This document shows positions 1 through 8,523 of a stretch of 64,000 nt of DNA, one piece after another (position 1 is the first letter of the stretch; every line of letters begins with the position of its first letter). The notes below the pieces were generated by a model. It had not been told where the DNA came from. It worked only from the letters and a program-made list of their open reading frames with translations, and did no database searches. Source of the stretch: Bacillota bacterium. GTDB taxonomy: Bacteria > Bacillota > Clostridia > Oscillospirales > Ruminococcaceae. The position numbers and the translations under genes were made by a program. The stretch spans positions 1 to 64,000 of the forward strand of contig JAEWPV010000001.1 in the NCBI GenBank assembly GCA_023460535.1, in the 5' to 3' direction.

Positions 1-67
1 GCATGTATTCCACCGCCTGTTGCTTAAACTCTCCCGTATGTCGCTTGTTCGGTATCCCTTTTGGCAT
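1..67 (-). CDS. IS3-family transposase OrfA, N-terminal fragment
   Basis: Reading from ATG at 67 down to the window edge gives 22 residues beginning MPKGIPNKRHTGEFKQ. This matches the start of the helix-turn-helix OrfA of IS3-family elements, which binds the IS ends and is extended by frameshifting into OrfB, the DDE transposase. The gene is cut by the window, not demonstrably broken. It is too short to assign a subgroup. Confidence 0.7.
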   Translation of the reverse strand, partial: MPKGIPNKRHTGEFKQQAVEYM

Positions 68-127
68 AGAAAAACACCCCATTTGTTTTCAGTATATCAT
101 ACTGTCTAACATATGGGGTGCAGTTCA
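1..127 (-). mobile_element. End of an IS3-family insertion sequence (cut by window edge)
   Basis: The first 67 bases encode, on the minus strand, the start of an IS3-type OrfA. Beyond its start codon lies a typical short IS leader that ends near 121-127 in TGAACTGCACCCCAT (minus-strand reading), which looks like the terminal inverted repeat of Firmicute IS3 elements. Within the leader ACACCCCAT (74-82) and the complementary ATGGGGTG are repeated. The other end and the target duplication lie outside the window, so the exact boundary is an estimate. Confidence 0.7.
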
Positions 128-206
128 ATTTACGCGGTTGGGGGTTTTGCTTTGTATTAGCGTTTTCATCTCTGTTTAAAACCGAACACAACCTAACGTG
201 AATTAA

Positions 207-212
207 TATAAT
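207..212 (+). promoter_or_regulatory. Possible -10 element of the ABC importer operon
   Basis: TATAAT at 207-212 lies 28 bases upstream of the first ATG at 240, with a GGGGTG ribosome binding site at 230-235. No convincing -35 is visible at the proper distance, so an activator may be needed or the match may be chance. No TPP, SAM or other riboswitch motif is visible in 128-239. Confidence 0.35.
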
Positions 213-239
213 GGGATGTAAAGCAAACGGGGTGAATAA

Positions 240-1007
240 ATGAATGAGATATTATCAGTAAATGCGGTAATGCAAAAATATCAGGCACAAAACGGAGAAG
301 TCACCGCACTCGAACATATCAGCTTTACCGCACACGAAGGGGAATTCATCTGTATTGTGGGCCCCAGTGGCTGCGGAAAAAGCACCCTGCTATCCGTTAT
401 AGCAGGATTGGAAAAGGCGACACGAGGTTCTGTTCTCCTTGATGGCAAACCGGTCGAAGGGGTTTCTGCGCAGGTTGGATATATGCTGCAGCGCGATAAT
501 CTTCTGGAGTGGCGAAGCATCTGGAAGAACGTTTTATTGGGGCTAGAAATACAACATAAGCTTAACGATGATACAAAGCAGTACGCAGATGAGCTGCTTA
601 GGACATATGGACTAAACGAATTTCGCAACAACTACCCGTCTCAGCTTTCCGGAGGTATGCGCCAGCGTGTGGCACTCATTCGCACCCTTGCGGTGCGCCC
701 ACGCCTTCTGCTTTTGGATGAAGCTTTCTCGGCACTAGATTTTCAGACGCGACTTTCGGTAACAGACGACGTGTACCGTATCTTAAAAAACGAACACAAA
801 ACCACGCTGATGGTGACGCATGATATCCCTGAGGGTATCAGCATGGCGGACAGAATGATTGTGCTTAGCAGACGTCCTGCCATTATAAAAAACATCCATA
901 AGATTACGTTCGATACTTCCTGCGCCTCTCCGCTCGAACGACGGAATAATCCGCAGTTTGGCAGGTACTTTAACGAGATTTGGAGGGAGCTGGATGTTAT
1001 TGCGTAA
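240..1007 (+). CDS. ABC transporter ATP-binding protein (nitrate/sulfonate/taurine/thiamine-precursor type)
   Basis: This is the cytoplasmic ATPase of a three-gene importer. Visible motifs are Walker A GPSGCGKST (about residues 41-49), Q-loop QRDN, signature LSGGMRQRV (about 136-144), Walker B LLLLDEAFSALD and the switch His in VTHD. Length (255 aa) and sequence style fit the SsuB/TauB/ThiZ group. Start chosen at ATG 240 with GGGGTG just upstream. It overlaps the permease gene by 14 bases, which implies translational coupling. The substrate cannot be read from the ATPase; the group takes up sulfonates, nitrate or hydroxymethylpyrimidine. Confidence 0.9.
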   Translation: MNEILSVNAVMQKYQAQNGEVTALEHISFTAHEGEFICIVGPSGCGKSTLLSVIAGLEKATRGSVLLDGKPVEGVSAQVGYMLQRDNLLEWRSIWKNVLLGLEIQHKLNDDTKQYADELLRTYGLNEFRNNYPSQLSGGMRQRVALIRTLAVRPRLLLLDEAFSALDFQTRLSVTDDVYRILKNEHKTTLMVTHDIPEGISMADRMIVLSRRPAIIKNIHKITFDTSCASPLERRNNPQFGRYFNEIWRELDVIA

Positions 1008-1821
1008 AAAGCTTGAACCAAGCGTTTCGCAGGAAAGGCAAGCGTATCTGGCGCGCAGAAAAGCACGTAAGCGACTGATTTCATTTAGCAGAATCATGAT
1101 ATTGCTTCTGTTTGTTGGGCTGTGGGAGGCATTGGCGCGGCTTGGGGTAATCGATAGCTTTATCATGAGCCAACCTTCAAGAATACTTACAACAATCGTA
1201 AGGGTATCCGAAAACGGGCTGCTCGGGCATGTTTGGGTCACCTGTTATGAGACGTTAACTGGGTTCTTGCTTGGCACAATAATCGGCACAGGCGTAGCGG
1301 TTGCGTTGTGGTGGTCCGGGTTTCTTGCTAAGGTCAGCGAGCCTTTTTTGGTGGTGCTCAACAGTCTGCCAAAGGTGGCGTTGGGACCGGTCATTATTAT
1401 CTGGGCGGGGGCGGGCGCCCGTGCGATCATCGTTATGGCGCTTGCCATTTCGCTGATTGTTACAGTGCTGGAGATGTTAAATGGCTTTCGGCAGACCAAT
1501 CCAGAGCTACTGCGAATGGCCGAGACGTTTGGCGCAAGGAAGCATCAAGTTTTCTCTTTGGTTGTAATGCCTTACAACCTTCACACCATTTTTAACACAC
1601 TCAAGGTCAATATCGGGCTGTCGCTGGTCGGCGTTATCTCGGGGGAGTTTCTCGTGTCAAAGGCGGGGCTTGGCTACCTGATTGTTTACGGCGGTCAGGT
1701 GTTTCAAATGGATCTTGTTATGACCAGCGTGCTTATTTTGGCATTGGTAGCGGCAATCATGTATCAGAGTGTTGTAATAGCCGAGCGGGTGGTTACCCGT
1801 GCAGTCAGTCATACAGGGTAG
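994..1821 (+). CDS. ABC transporter permease (SsuC/TauC/ThiX type)
   Basis: Integral membrane protein of 275 aa with about six hydrophobic segments and a binding-protein-dependent transport motif near residues 165-180 (AETFGARKHQVFSLVVMP), the EAA-like loop that docks on the ATPase. ATG 994 was chosen over an in-frame TTG at 958 because GGAGGG (982-987) sits correctly in front of it. Second gene of the operon, between ATPase and binding lipoprotein. It forms the transmembrane channel, probably as a homodimer. Confidence 0.88.
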   Translation: MLLRKKLEPSVSQERQAYLARRKARKRLISFSRIMILLLFVGLWEALARLGVIDSFIMSQPSRILTTIVRVSENGLLGHVWVTCYETLTGFLLGTIIGTGVAVALWWSGFLAKVSEPFLVVLNSLPKVALGPVIIIWAGAGARAIIVMALAISLIVTVLEMLNGFRQTNPELLRMAETFGARKHQVFSLVVMPYNLHTIFNTLKVNIGLSLVGVISGEFLVSKAGLGYLIVYGGQVFQMDLVMTSVLILALVAAIMYQSVVIAERVVTRAVSHTG

Positions 1822-1886
1822 CAATCGGCGCGGCAATGCGCCGCCAAATATAGAACGTTACCGAATCATTTGAAAGGAGAGCCCAT

Positions 1887-2891
1887 ATGAAACATCTCAT
1901 GCGGTTTGTCGGCATAGTGCTGTGCGCGCTGATGCTAGCCGCAGCATTTTTTGGATGCAGCAAGACACAGGATAAGTTAAAGATAAAGGTAAGTGAAGTC
2001 ACCCATTCGGTTTTCTACGCGCCACAGTATGCCGCCATCAACCTCGGGTATTTTGAGGACGAAGGCTTGGAAGTGGAGCTGACCAACGGAGCAGGTGCCG
2101 ACAAGGTGATGACCGCCGTAATCTCAGGTGCGGTGGACATTGGCTTTGCGGGACCGGAAGCAGCAATCTATGTGTATAACGAGGGCAAGGATGATTATTG
2201 TGAGGTATTTGCACAGTTAACCCAAAGGGACGGGGCATTTCTGCTCGGCAGAGAGCCGGATGAAAACTTCGACTTTTCAAAGACCATAGGCAAGGTGGTA
2301 TTACCCGGTCGCAAAGGCGGCGTTCCTTACATGACACTGGAGTATGTGTTTAAGCAAAAAGGCATTATCCCGGGTAAGGACGTTACTTTTGACGACAGCG
2401 TGCAGTTTGCGATGATGACCGGAGCGTTTACCGGCGGAACCGGCGATTTTGTTACCGCGTTCGAGCCAACCGCTTCTATGCTGGAACAGGAAGGTAAAGG
2501 ATACATATTGGCATCGGTCGGTAAGGAAAGCGGAGAGATTCCCTATACCGCATATTTTGCGACAAAGAGCTACATTGAAAAGAACCCGAAAACAATCAAA
2601 AAGTTTGTGCGCGCCATATACCGCGGGCAGCAGTGGGTTATGCAGAGTTCTCCCAAAGAGATCGCAAACGCGATCGCAGCGTCGTTCCCAGATACAGACA
2701 TTAAGCTGCTTGAAAAATCCGCGGAAAGCTACAAAAACATAGAGGCATGGAGCACAACCCCCGTCATGAAGGAAGAGGCATATGAAAAATTGCAAACGGT
2801 TATGACCGAGGCAGGGGAGCTCAAACAAAAGGCTCCGTATGATAAGGTGATAAACAACACCTATGCGGAGAAAGTGGTTGCCGCAAAGTAA
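1887..2891 (+). CDS. ABC transporter substrate-binding lipoprotein (NMT1/SsuA-like)
   Basis: A 334-aa binding protein with a lipoprotein signal: positive N-terminus, hydrophobic core and a lipobox ending at Cys24 (AAAFFGCS). The mature part has the NMT1/SsuA-like fold: HSVFYAPQYAAINLGYFEDEGL and GAGADKVMTAVISGAVDIGF are typical of proteins that bind sulfonates, nitrate or thiamine-pyrimidine precursors. RBS GAAAGGAGAG precedes ATG 1887. It is anchored outside the membrane and delivers ligand to the permease. No thi, ssu or tau enzyme genes adjoin, so the ligand stays open. Confidence 0.88.
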   Translation: MKHLMRFVGIVLCALMLAAAFFGCSKTQDKLKIKVSEVTHSVFYAPQYAAINLGYFEDEGLEVELTNGAGADKVMTAVISGAVDIGFAGPEAAIYVYNEGKDDYCEVFAQLTQRDGAFLLGREPDENFDFSKTIGKVVLPGRKGGVPYMTLEYVFKQKGIIPGKDVTFDDSVQFAMMTGAFTGGTGDFVTAFEPTASMLEQEGKGYILASVGKESGEIPYTAYFATKSYIEKNPKTIKKFVRAIYRGQQWVMQSSPKEIANAIAASFPDTDIKLLEKSAESYKNIEAWSTTPVMKEEAYEKLQTVMTEAGELKQKAPYDKVINNTYAEKVVAAK

Positions 2892-2910
2892 AAACATAGC
2901 GTGAACTGAA

Positions 2911-2952
2911 TTAAGGCGGTATCGTGTCATCCAAAACACAATACCGCCTTAA
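2911..2952. terminator. Hairpin terminator between ABC operon and alcohol dehydrogenase
   Basis: TTAAGGCGGTAT (2911-2922) pairs perfectly with ATACCGCCTTAA (2941-2952) around an 18-base loop. It lies between convergent genes and can serve both, although no long T tract follows on either strand. Confidence 0.65.
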
Positions 2953-2988
2953 GCATATGCTTATCCAAATTGTAGCTGAGAGGGTAGT

Positions 2989-4161
2989 TTACATTGCAAG
3001 CTTGTAGATGTTTAAAATATCATCCTTATCGAGCTTTTTAAAGTTGCCTACGGTTCCGCCACCTGCCATAGCACACTTTTGAGCCATCGGCGCAAGGTCC
3101 GCTTCCACAAAACCAAGCTGTGGCAGACGGATTGGCAGACCGATGGAGGTATAGAAAGCCTCCATGCGTTCGATGCCCAGCAGGATGCTTTCCTCTTTAC
3201 GGTCAAAGCTTAGCTCAACACCCATTACCCGCGTTGCAAACTGCAAAAAGCGGTCGGGGTTAAACTTGTAGCAGTATTTCATCCATGCGGGGAAGACGAC
3301 CGAAAGACCCGCGCCATGCGCAACATCGCGCAGCGCACTCAGTTCGTGCTCAATGCAGTGCGATCCCCAGTCTCCAAGGCGCCCCGTGTTGAGTAGATTA
3401 TTGTGGGCTACGGTACCCGCCCACATAATCTCCGCGCGCACATCGTAGTCAGACGGATTTTTAAGCGCCATGGGGGTATAGTACAGGATGGTTTTCATCG
3501 TTGCTTCAATTAAGCGGTCGGTTAGGTCTACATACTCTACCTGGGTGAAATAACGCTCCATCAAATGCGCCAGGATATCCGACGCACCGCAAGCCGTCTG
3601 ATAATCCGGCAGAGTAAAGGTGAACTCCGGGTTCATGATTGCGAATTTCGGGATAAAGCTATCGCAGCTGTAGCCATACTTGCGCCCAGTCGCTTCGTTG
3701 GTAATCACACTGGAGTCCGAGCTTTCACTGCCCGCGGCGGGAATGGTCAATACCACGCCAAAGGGGAGAGACTCGGTCGCGCTTGCCTTGCCCTCGTAAA
3801 AATCCCAAACATCTCCGTCGTATTTCGCACCAATCGCGATAGCCTTTGCAGAGTCAATCGCGCTGCCGCCTCCAGCAGCAAGAATAAAGTCGATGTTATT
3901 TTCACGGCATAGGGCGATGCCCTCGTGCACAAGAGAAAGTCTGGGATTGGGCATTACTCCGCCAAGCTCGGTTACCGAGATACCCGCATCCGTCAGGGAA
4001 CGAACCAGCGTATCGTACAATCCGCTCTTTTTAATCGAGCCGCCGCCGTAATGGAGCAAAACATTTTTGCCTCCGAACTGCGCGACATATTCTCCGGCTT
4101 TGTTCTGCGTGTCTTTACCAAAAACAATCATGGCCGGATTGTAATACCTAAAGTTTAGCAT
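2989..4161 (-). CDS. Iron-containing alcohol dehydrogenase (butanol dehydrogenase type)
   Basis: NAD(P)H-dependent group III dehydrogenase that reduces aldehydes to alcohols, usually in fermentation. The 390-aa product starts MLNFRYYNPAMIVFGKDT. Nucleotide binding is shown by GGGSAIDSAKAIA, and iron ligands by Asp/His in GASDILAHLMER and the two His of HCIEHELSA and AHGAGLSVVFPAW. ATG 4161 was chosen because ACGGAGGA stands 9 bases upstream; an in-frame extension to 4281 has no RBS and no homology. It resembles BdhA/YqhD-type enzymes; the true substrate is not readable. Confidence 0.9.
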   Translation of the reverse strand: MLNFRYYNPAMIVFGKDTQNKAGEYVAQFGGKNVLLHYGGGSIKKSGLYDTLVRSLTDAGISVTELGGVMPNPRLSLVHEGIALCRENNIDFILAAGGGSAIDSAKAIAIGAKYDGDVWDFYEGKASATESLPFGVVLTIPAAGSESSDSSVITNEATGRKYGYSCDSFIPKFAIMNPEFTFTLPDYQTACGASDILAHLMERYFTQVEYVDLTDRLIEATMKTILYYTPMALKNPSDYDVRAEIMWAGTVAHNNLLNTGRLGDWGSHCIEHELSALRDVAHGAGLSVVFPAWMKYCYKFNPDRFLQFATRVMGVELSFDRKEESILLGIERMEAFYTSIGLPIRLPQLGFVEADLAPMAQKCAMAGGGTVGNFKKLDKDDILNIYKLAM

Positions 4162-4616
4162 ATCCGTGTTCCTCCGTATCAAAAAGTAGTGATAAACACT
4201 CACAAACATATCATAAACGGTAATCGGAAATAAATCCACCATTTTTTTATTATCAAAGCGTAAAACGGTGGAGTACAACATATTTAGTTAATAGCACTAA
4301 TTTCTTTGCTTCTTTGGTATTACTTATTAACGTATAAAATGCACCTTAAAAAGCAAATCAAACTGGCTGCGATATGTATAATAGTAAATTATGCGTAATA
4401 CTGCTTGAAAAACCTTGCGCAAATGCATAGACAGGATGTATAATATTAATAAATATTTATGAGTCAACCAAAAATATGCCGAAAAATCAATAATTACAGC
4501 TGAAACATCTGCGGGAATTATCTGCCTAGTATTCCGCCAGAGTTTATTCAGTTAATGATATAAGCACCAGGGGGTAAGATATTCAGCAATCCGCTGCCGG
4601 AAATGAGGGGAAGCAT
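4162..4616. other. 455-base intergenic region between divergent adh and PHP genes
   Basis: AT-rich and without a credible reading frame. The best promoter match for the rightward gene is TTGCGC (4415-4420), 18 bases, TATAAT (4439-4444), which would give a leader of about 165 bases. No riboswitch, tRNA or long inverted repeat could be recognised in the leader. Confidence 0.4.
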
Positions 4617-5447
4617 ATGTTAGGAGATCTTCATTGCCACACAAGGATTTCGGATGGTTCTATGGGAATAGAGGACGTCATCGCCTACGCAAAACGTGTG
4701 GGGCTATCGTTCATTTCCATAACCGATCACGATACGATGTCGGGCGTAATGCGCGCAAAGGTACTTGGCAAGCGTTACGGTATTGAGATTGTGCCCGGAT
4801 GTGAGCTTTCATCGATTGACCCCGATAGCGGGAGAAAGGTTCATATCCTGTGTTATCTGCCCGTGTATCCAGAGCGGCTCGAGCATCTGTTCGTTCGCGT
4901 TCATGAGGAGCGCACATTAGCCGGGAGTGAGATGCTAAAAAAGGTTATGAAGCTTTACCCCATTACGCTGGAGCATGTGCTTCGCTATAACTCAGGCAGT
5001 AAGGTGGTTTATAAGGCGCATATTATGAACGCCCTTATGGAGCTGGGCTATTGTGCCGAAATTTACGGAGACCTTTTCTATGAGCTGTTTTCTCCCGAGC
5101 ATGGTAGCTGTTACACCGATTTTACCCGTCCGAGTGTTTATGATGTTTTGGAGCTGGTGCACGACGCACAAGGCATTGCCGTTCTCGCGCACCCACCTAC
5201 CTATGATAGTATGGAGTTCATGAAAAAAGCGGCAAAAGAGCATCTGATTGACGGTGTGGAGCTTTGGCACCCCGAGATTTCGGAAGAGGATGTTCAGGAG
5301 ATTTCAGAGACCGCGAAGGAGTATGGGTTACTTGTTACGGGTGGCAGCGATTTTCACGGGATGTACCGTTCGCGTCCAACCCCAATCGGAATCTGCACCA
5401 CACCGGAATATGCAATTGATGCGCTGTTGAGCTACAAGGTAAAATGA
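4617..5447 (+). CDS. PHP-domain metal-dependent phosphoesterase
   Basis: A 276-aa protein made almost wholly of a PHP domain. Metal-binding motifs are in order: DLHCHTRISDGS (residues 3-14), SITDHDT, GCELSS, ILCYLP, VLAHPP, GVELWHPE and GGSDFHG. The family (COG0613, TrpH/RNase AM-like) hydrolyses nucleoside 3',5'-bisphosphates or trims RNA 5' ends. Preceded by GAGGGGAAGC, a usable RBS. The gene is transcribed alone towards the TSCPD gene. A second, different PHP gene lies 3 kb away on the other strand. Exact substrate is not decided by the sequence. Confidence 0.82.
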   Translation: MLGDLHCHTRISDGSMGIEDVIAYAKRVGLSFISITDHDTMSGVMRAKVLGKRYGIEIVPGCELSSIDPDSGRKVHILCYLPVYPERLEHLFVRVHEERTLAGSEMLKKVMKLYPITLEHVLRYNSGSKVVYKAHIMNALMELGYCAEIYGDLFYELFSPEHGSCYTDFTRPSVYDVLELVHDAQGIAVLAHPPTYDSMEFMKKAAKEHLIDGVELWHPEISEEDVQEISETAKEYGLLVTGGSDFHGMYRSRPTPIGICTTPEYAIDALLSYKVK

Positions 5448-5517
5448 CGTCTTATAAAAAATAGATTCAATCGCACGCATAGAAACCTTTGCGCGCGTAT
5501 ATCATATACCAATAAGG

Positions 5518-5784
5518 ATGGTTGATTTGCAATATACATACAAGCCCCGCGGTGTTTGCGCTACAGCGATTGAAATTACCCTTGATGAGGGAGGGGTTGT
5601 GCAGGATGTCACGTTTTCCGGCGGTTGTAACGGAAACGCACAGGGGATTTCTTCATTGGTCAAGGGAATGTCCGCGCAGGACGTGATAAGGAGACTGAAG
5701 GGGATAAAATGTTCGTATAAAACCACCTCTTGTCCGGACCAGCTGGCAACAGCTTTGGAGCAGATGGCGGCGGTACACAAATAG
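5518..5784 (+). CDS. TSCPD-domain protein (TIGR03905-like)
   Basis: Small 88-aa protein with the Cys-containing TSCPD fold: GVCATAIEI, the FSGGCNGNAQGISSL block and a final TSCPDQLATAL. The same domain forms the C-terminus of class II ribonucleotide reductase NrdJ; stand-alone versions are conserved in Clostridia with no settled role. Start is ambiguous: ATG 5518 has no spaced RBS, while TTG 5527 lies 5 bases after AAGGATGG and may be the real start. Cytoplasmic. Probably co-transcribed with the following gene. Confidence 0.75.
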   Translation: MVDLQYTYKPRGVCATAIEITLDEGGVVQDVTFSGGCNGNAQGISSLVKGMSAQDVIRRLKGIKCSYKTTSCPDQLATALEQMAAVHK

Positions 5785-5800
5785 ACTTGCGTGGGGGAGA

Positions 5801-6457
5801 GTGCAGCTGGTGGAGCTATATGGCTTTCTTAGCCTTTTGACTGCGATGGGACTGGCATTCTACGCGTTAAAACAATGCAACAAAAAACCGTTTGTCGCTT
5901 ACTCGGCAGACACAGACGACAGTGATATAAAGATTGCAGGGGAGAAGCCACGCGCTCTAAGCTCGTCAGAGGAGCTGGAGCGTCTTGCCGCGCTTGTAAA
6001 GGCAGAGCACGACAACGGCAACATACAGCGCGCAAAACGTCTTGCTGTAGCGCTTGTTGACACCGTGTTTACCCATGACGCATTTACAGACGGAGTGACT
6101 GACCGAACCTTATTGTTACAGATACGGTTGTTGATTACGTTTACTATAGACATTTGTATGGAGAACGGGTTACCGAACCCAATCGTTGCACAGACCGCTC
6201 AAAATTTGTTTTATGAGCAGATAACCCTTCGTGACCGCGCATTTTATGATGAGATACAAACCACCGGCGCGTTTTCAATGTACCTGCTTTGTACCCGTTC
6301 AGAGTCGGCAAACTCAGCTACGATTGGTGAGGAGTTTGCGAATCTGTGCGGCAAAGAGGGCGACAGTTCCTACGTTAAGCTTGGCAGGGATATCTTTGAG
6401 TATTATTTGAAGCTGTGTGCGGACAAGATGCGTGCCGCTGAGTTTGTTAAGGCCTAA
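5801..6457 (+). CDS. Unknown protein with N-terminal membrane anchor
   Basis: I do not recognise a family. The 218-aa product has one hydrophobic segment at about residues 4-24 (LYGFLSLLTAMGLAFYALK) followed by a hydrophilic, mostly helical region, so it is probably a bitopic membrane protein with its bulk in the cytoplasm. GTG 5801 opens the frame, but GTG 5810 is better spaced from GGGGGAG (5793-5799). It starts 16 bases after the TSCPD gene and is followed by a bidirectional terminator, so the two are likely one unit. Confidence 0.6.
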   Translation: MQLVELYGFLSLLTAMGLAFYALKQCNKKPFVAYSADTDDSDIKIAGEKPRALSSSEELERLAALVKAEHDNGNIQRAKRLAVALVDTVFTHDAFTDGVTDRTLLLQIRLLITFTIDICMENGLPNPIVAQTAQNLFYEQITLRDRAFYDEIQTTGAFSMYLLCTRSESANSATIGEEFANLCGKEGDSSYVKLGRDIFEYYLKLCADKMRAAEFVKA

Positions 6458-6466
6458 TAGTCAATT

Positions 6467-6504
6467 AAAACAGTCCCCCTGGGATAACCCCAGAGGGACT
6501 GTTT
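6467..6504. terminator. Bidirectional terminator
   Basis: AAAACAGTCCCCCTGGG (6467-6483) pairs with CCCAGAGGGACTGTTTT (6488-6504), one mismatch, loop of four. A/T runs on both sides make it usable by the convergent genes ending at 6457 and 6508. Confidence 0.85.
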
Positions 6505-6507
6505 TCA

Positions 6508-6843
6508 TCATTTTTTGCTTTTTACAGGTAGCTCACGAATACTCTGGATGTAGTCGCAGTTTATCAGGTCAACCACACCCTTATGTTCCACCTTGAGCCA
6601 GTTATCGTTAATCTCAACCACCGTGCCCTGAAAACTACCGTTCATTCCTCCGGTAGAAATCAAGCAGTGTTTACCCAGACACTGTGCTATCATTTGATTT
6701 TCCACAAAACGATCCTCCCTACCTGCTCGAACTTTGTATTTATTTCGCAACATGGCGTTGTGCTGTGCCTGCGCCTGAGGGATAAAGATAAACAGCATAA
6801 GAAAGAGAGGCATAAAAATAGCAATCCAAGTACCGGCGTTCAT
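6508..6843 (-). CDS. Small membrane protein with C-terminal beta-barrel-like domain, unknown
   Basis: A 111-aa protein, start ATG 6843 (GGGGGG upstream). Residues about 5-25 form a single hydrophobic helix (WIAIFMPLFLMLFIFI), then a basic stretch and a compact domain with CLGKHCLISTGGMNGSFQGTVVEINDNWLKVE, which reads like the short beta strands of Sm/KOW- or DUF6897-type domains. The layout resembles YajC (one helix plus a small soluble domain), but I cannot prove that relation. It lies directly downstream of lexA and may share its transcript. Confidence 0.6.
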   Translation of the reverse strand: MNAGTWIAIFMPLFLMLFIFIPQAQAQHNAMLRNKYKVRAGREDRFVENQMIAQCLGKHCLISTGGMNGSFQGTVVEINDNWLKVEHKGVVDLINCDYIQSIRELPVKSKK

Positions 6844-6871
6844 CTTAATCGCCCCCCGATATACAAACCAA

Positions 6872-7459
6872 TTACTCGTACATTCGAATACAGGCGATAA
6901 CCCGACCGAGGATAGAAACCTCATCCACAACAATCGGCTCATAAGCGTCGTTTTCCGGCTGCAGGCGAAAATGCCCATGCTCCTTGTAAAAACGCTTTAC
7001 TGTAGCGCTGTCATCCAGCAAAGCAACCACAATCTCGCCGTTTTGCGCGTAGGTGGTCTTTTTTGCTATCACAACATCCCCGTCAAGGATACCGCAGTCC
7101 TGCATACTGTCGCCTCGAACATTAAGTGCAAATAGATCCCAAGGGCGGTAGCCCTTTGCTTTAAACGGTACATAGCCTTCTATATTTTCAACTGCCAAAA
7201 TAGGCTGGCCGGCAGCGACATTACCCACAATCGGAACCTGCAACACCTTCTCGGTGTTAATACGAATGGAGCGGTTTTGGTTAAACTCGCGCTCAATATA
7301 TCCCGCCGTCTCAAGCTCTTTTAGATACTTGTGTACGGTAGAGGTTGACTTAATGTCAAGCTCGTTGCAGATCTCTCTTACAGAAGGCGGCACGCCCTCG
7401 CAGGCACGGTCTACAATATACTCGTAGATCTTCAGCGCGGTAGCAGATACGGATCTCAT
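6872..7459 (-). CDS. lexA: LexA repressor, SOS regulator
   Basis: Represses DNA-damage genes and cuts itself when RecA filaments form. The 195-aa product has an N-terminal winged helix (residues 1-65, with SVREICNELDIKSTSTVHKYL), the Ala-Gly cleavage site in VAAGQPI, catalytic Ser in RGDSMQDCG and catalytic Lys in DDSATVKRFY. ATG 7459 follows GGGAGG at a good distance; an upstream in-frame ATG at 7516 lies inside the promoter. A perfect palindrome upstream is a probable autoregulatory site. Confidence 0.95.
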   Translation of the reverse strand: MRSVSATALKIYEYIVDRACEGVPPSVREICNELDIKSTSTVHKYLKELETAGYIEREFNQNRSIRINTEKVLQVPIVGNVAAGQPILAVENIEGYVPFKAKGYRPWDLFALNVRGDSMQDCGILDGDVVIAKKTTYAQNGEIVVALLDDSATVKRFYKEHGHFRLQPENDAYEPIVVDEVSILGRVIACIRMYE

Positions 7460-7504
7460 AAACAGCCTCCCTCTTTTGCGCAAGGGTAATCCCTTGTTTA
7501 TATA

Positions 7505-7544
7505 ATAATAGCACATTTATAATGCAAAAGTAAACATATGTTTA
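7505..7544 (-). promoter_or_regulatory. lexA promoter with LexA-box-like palindrome
   Basis: On the minus strand TTTACT (7534-7529), 18 bases, TATTAT (7510-7505) form a plausible promoter. The 14-bp perfect palindrome TAAACATATGTTTA (7531-7544) overlaps the -35. It resembles the Gram-positive SOS box (CGAAC-N4-GTTCG core AACATATGTT) with the outer CG pair replaced by TA. Autoregulation by LexA is inferred. Confidence 0.6.
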
Positions 7545-7595
7545 TATAAAAGGGTGAAATAAACGGGAAAGCCGTAAAGTAATCTAAAACCAGTC

Positions 7596-8330
7596 TTAAA
7601 ATAATGAATTTGTGCCTTTTATATAAGCCAAAACAGCCTGTTCAGAGCGAGAAGACACATCCATCGTATGCTCACCATCCGCAATATCCCACAGATAATG
7701 CGCGTCGGAGTTTGTTAATATGTTCATAGAACGCAGTTGTGGGTGTTTGTGGCTTAACAATTCATAATTGGAACGATCCTTTAGCTCTGCACAGTTAAAA
7801 TGGCACTCCGGCGGAAACGCCCCTAAACTGGAAAGGATAGAATAGGACGGTCGGTCAACATGAGCGGGGAATGCAACACCTTCATATCGGTTCATCAAAA
7901 GATCGATTTCATTGACGGAAATTCCCGACGCCGTTATGAGCAGGCGGGGTTCCTCAAGTGCGTTTTCATCAAAGGCATCTAGAACAAGCTGATTGCCAAA
8001 CTTATCGGGTCGGTTGCTTATATCCGGAAGGGTGGAGTAAACGTATTGGTCAAAAGCCAACGCGTTATCAAGCGCAGAGAACAAACACACGATATGAATC
8101 TCTTCCGCGCAGCACAATTCCATACCGCACAACACAAGAATCGGCAACTCCATCCGGTCCCTTGCCTCAATTAGGGCAGGGCAGTTCTTTGCCGTGTTGT
8201 GGTCGGTCAAGGCTATAACATCCAGCGCGTTGAGCCTAGCCATATTCAGAATGTTATTGGGTGTATTGTCGTTGTCTGCACAGGGGGAAAGGCAGGAGTG
8301 TATATGCAGATCGTAGGAAAGGCGCTCCAT
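7596..8330 (-). CDS. PHP-domain protein of the hydrogenase-like sensor cluster
   Basis: A 244-aa PHP-family protein, last gene of a five-gene minus-strand cluster. Metal-site motifs seen: YDLHIHSCLSPCAD near the start, ALTDHNTAKN, GMELCCAEEIHIVCLF, FPAHVDRPSYS and NSDAHYL at the end. ATG 8330 was chosen because it is followed at once by the first PHP motif and is preceded by GGAG; the frame runs open to 8426 without homology. Such PHP proteins travel with DRTGG and Fe-S genes in Clostridia; substrate unknown, possibly a phosphorylated nucleotide or signalling compound. Confidence 0.78.
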   Translation of the reverse strand: MERLSYDLHIHSCLSPCADNDNTPNNILNMARLNALDVIALTDHNTAKNCPALIEARDRMELPILVLCGMELCCAEEIHIVCLFSALDNALAFDQYVYSTLPDISNRPDKFGNQLVLDAFDENALEEPRLLITASGISVNEIDLLMNRYEGVAFPAHVDRPSYSILSSLGAFPPECHFNCAELKDRSNYELLSHKHPQLRSMNILTNSDAHYLWDIADGEHTMDVSSRSEQAVLAYIKGTNSLF

Positions 8331-8523
8331 GAAAGCATCTCCATCCTTGCGGGAATTCACAAACATTGACGAATATAAATGTAATACAGGCTGCTTTAGT
8401 TTAGATGACCAATATAACGAGATCAATTAACAAAAAGGCGCTATATCAATGTTTTTTACACATAGTACAGAGAAGATACTGAATCAAAAAAACTATACAT
8501 AAGATTGATGGATATGAATGTAA

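Noticed and set aside
128..239. Possible TPP or other riboswitch before the ABC importer
   Set aside because: The thi-box core and other aptamer motifs are absent, and the leader is too short.
958..993. TTG extension of the ABC permease gene
   Set aside because: No RBS in front, whereas ATG 994 has GGAGGG with good spacing.
2301..2939. Minus-strand open frame of 212 codons
   Set aside because: Antisense to the ABC binding lipoprotein, no RBS and no recognisable domain.
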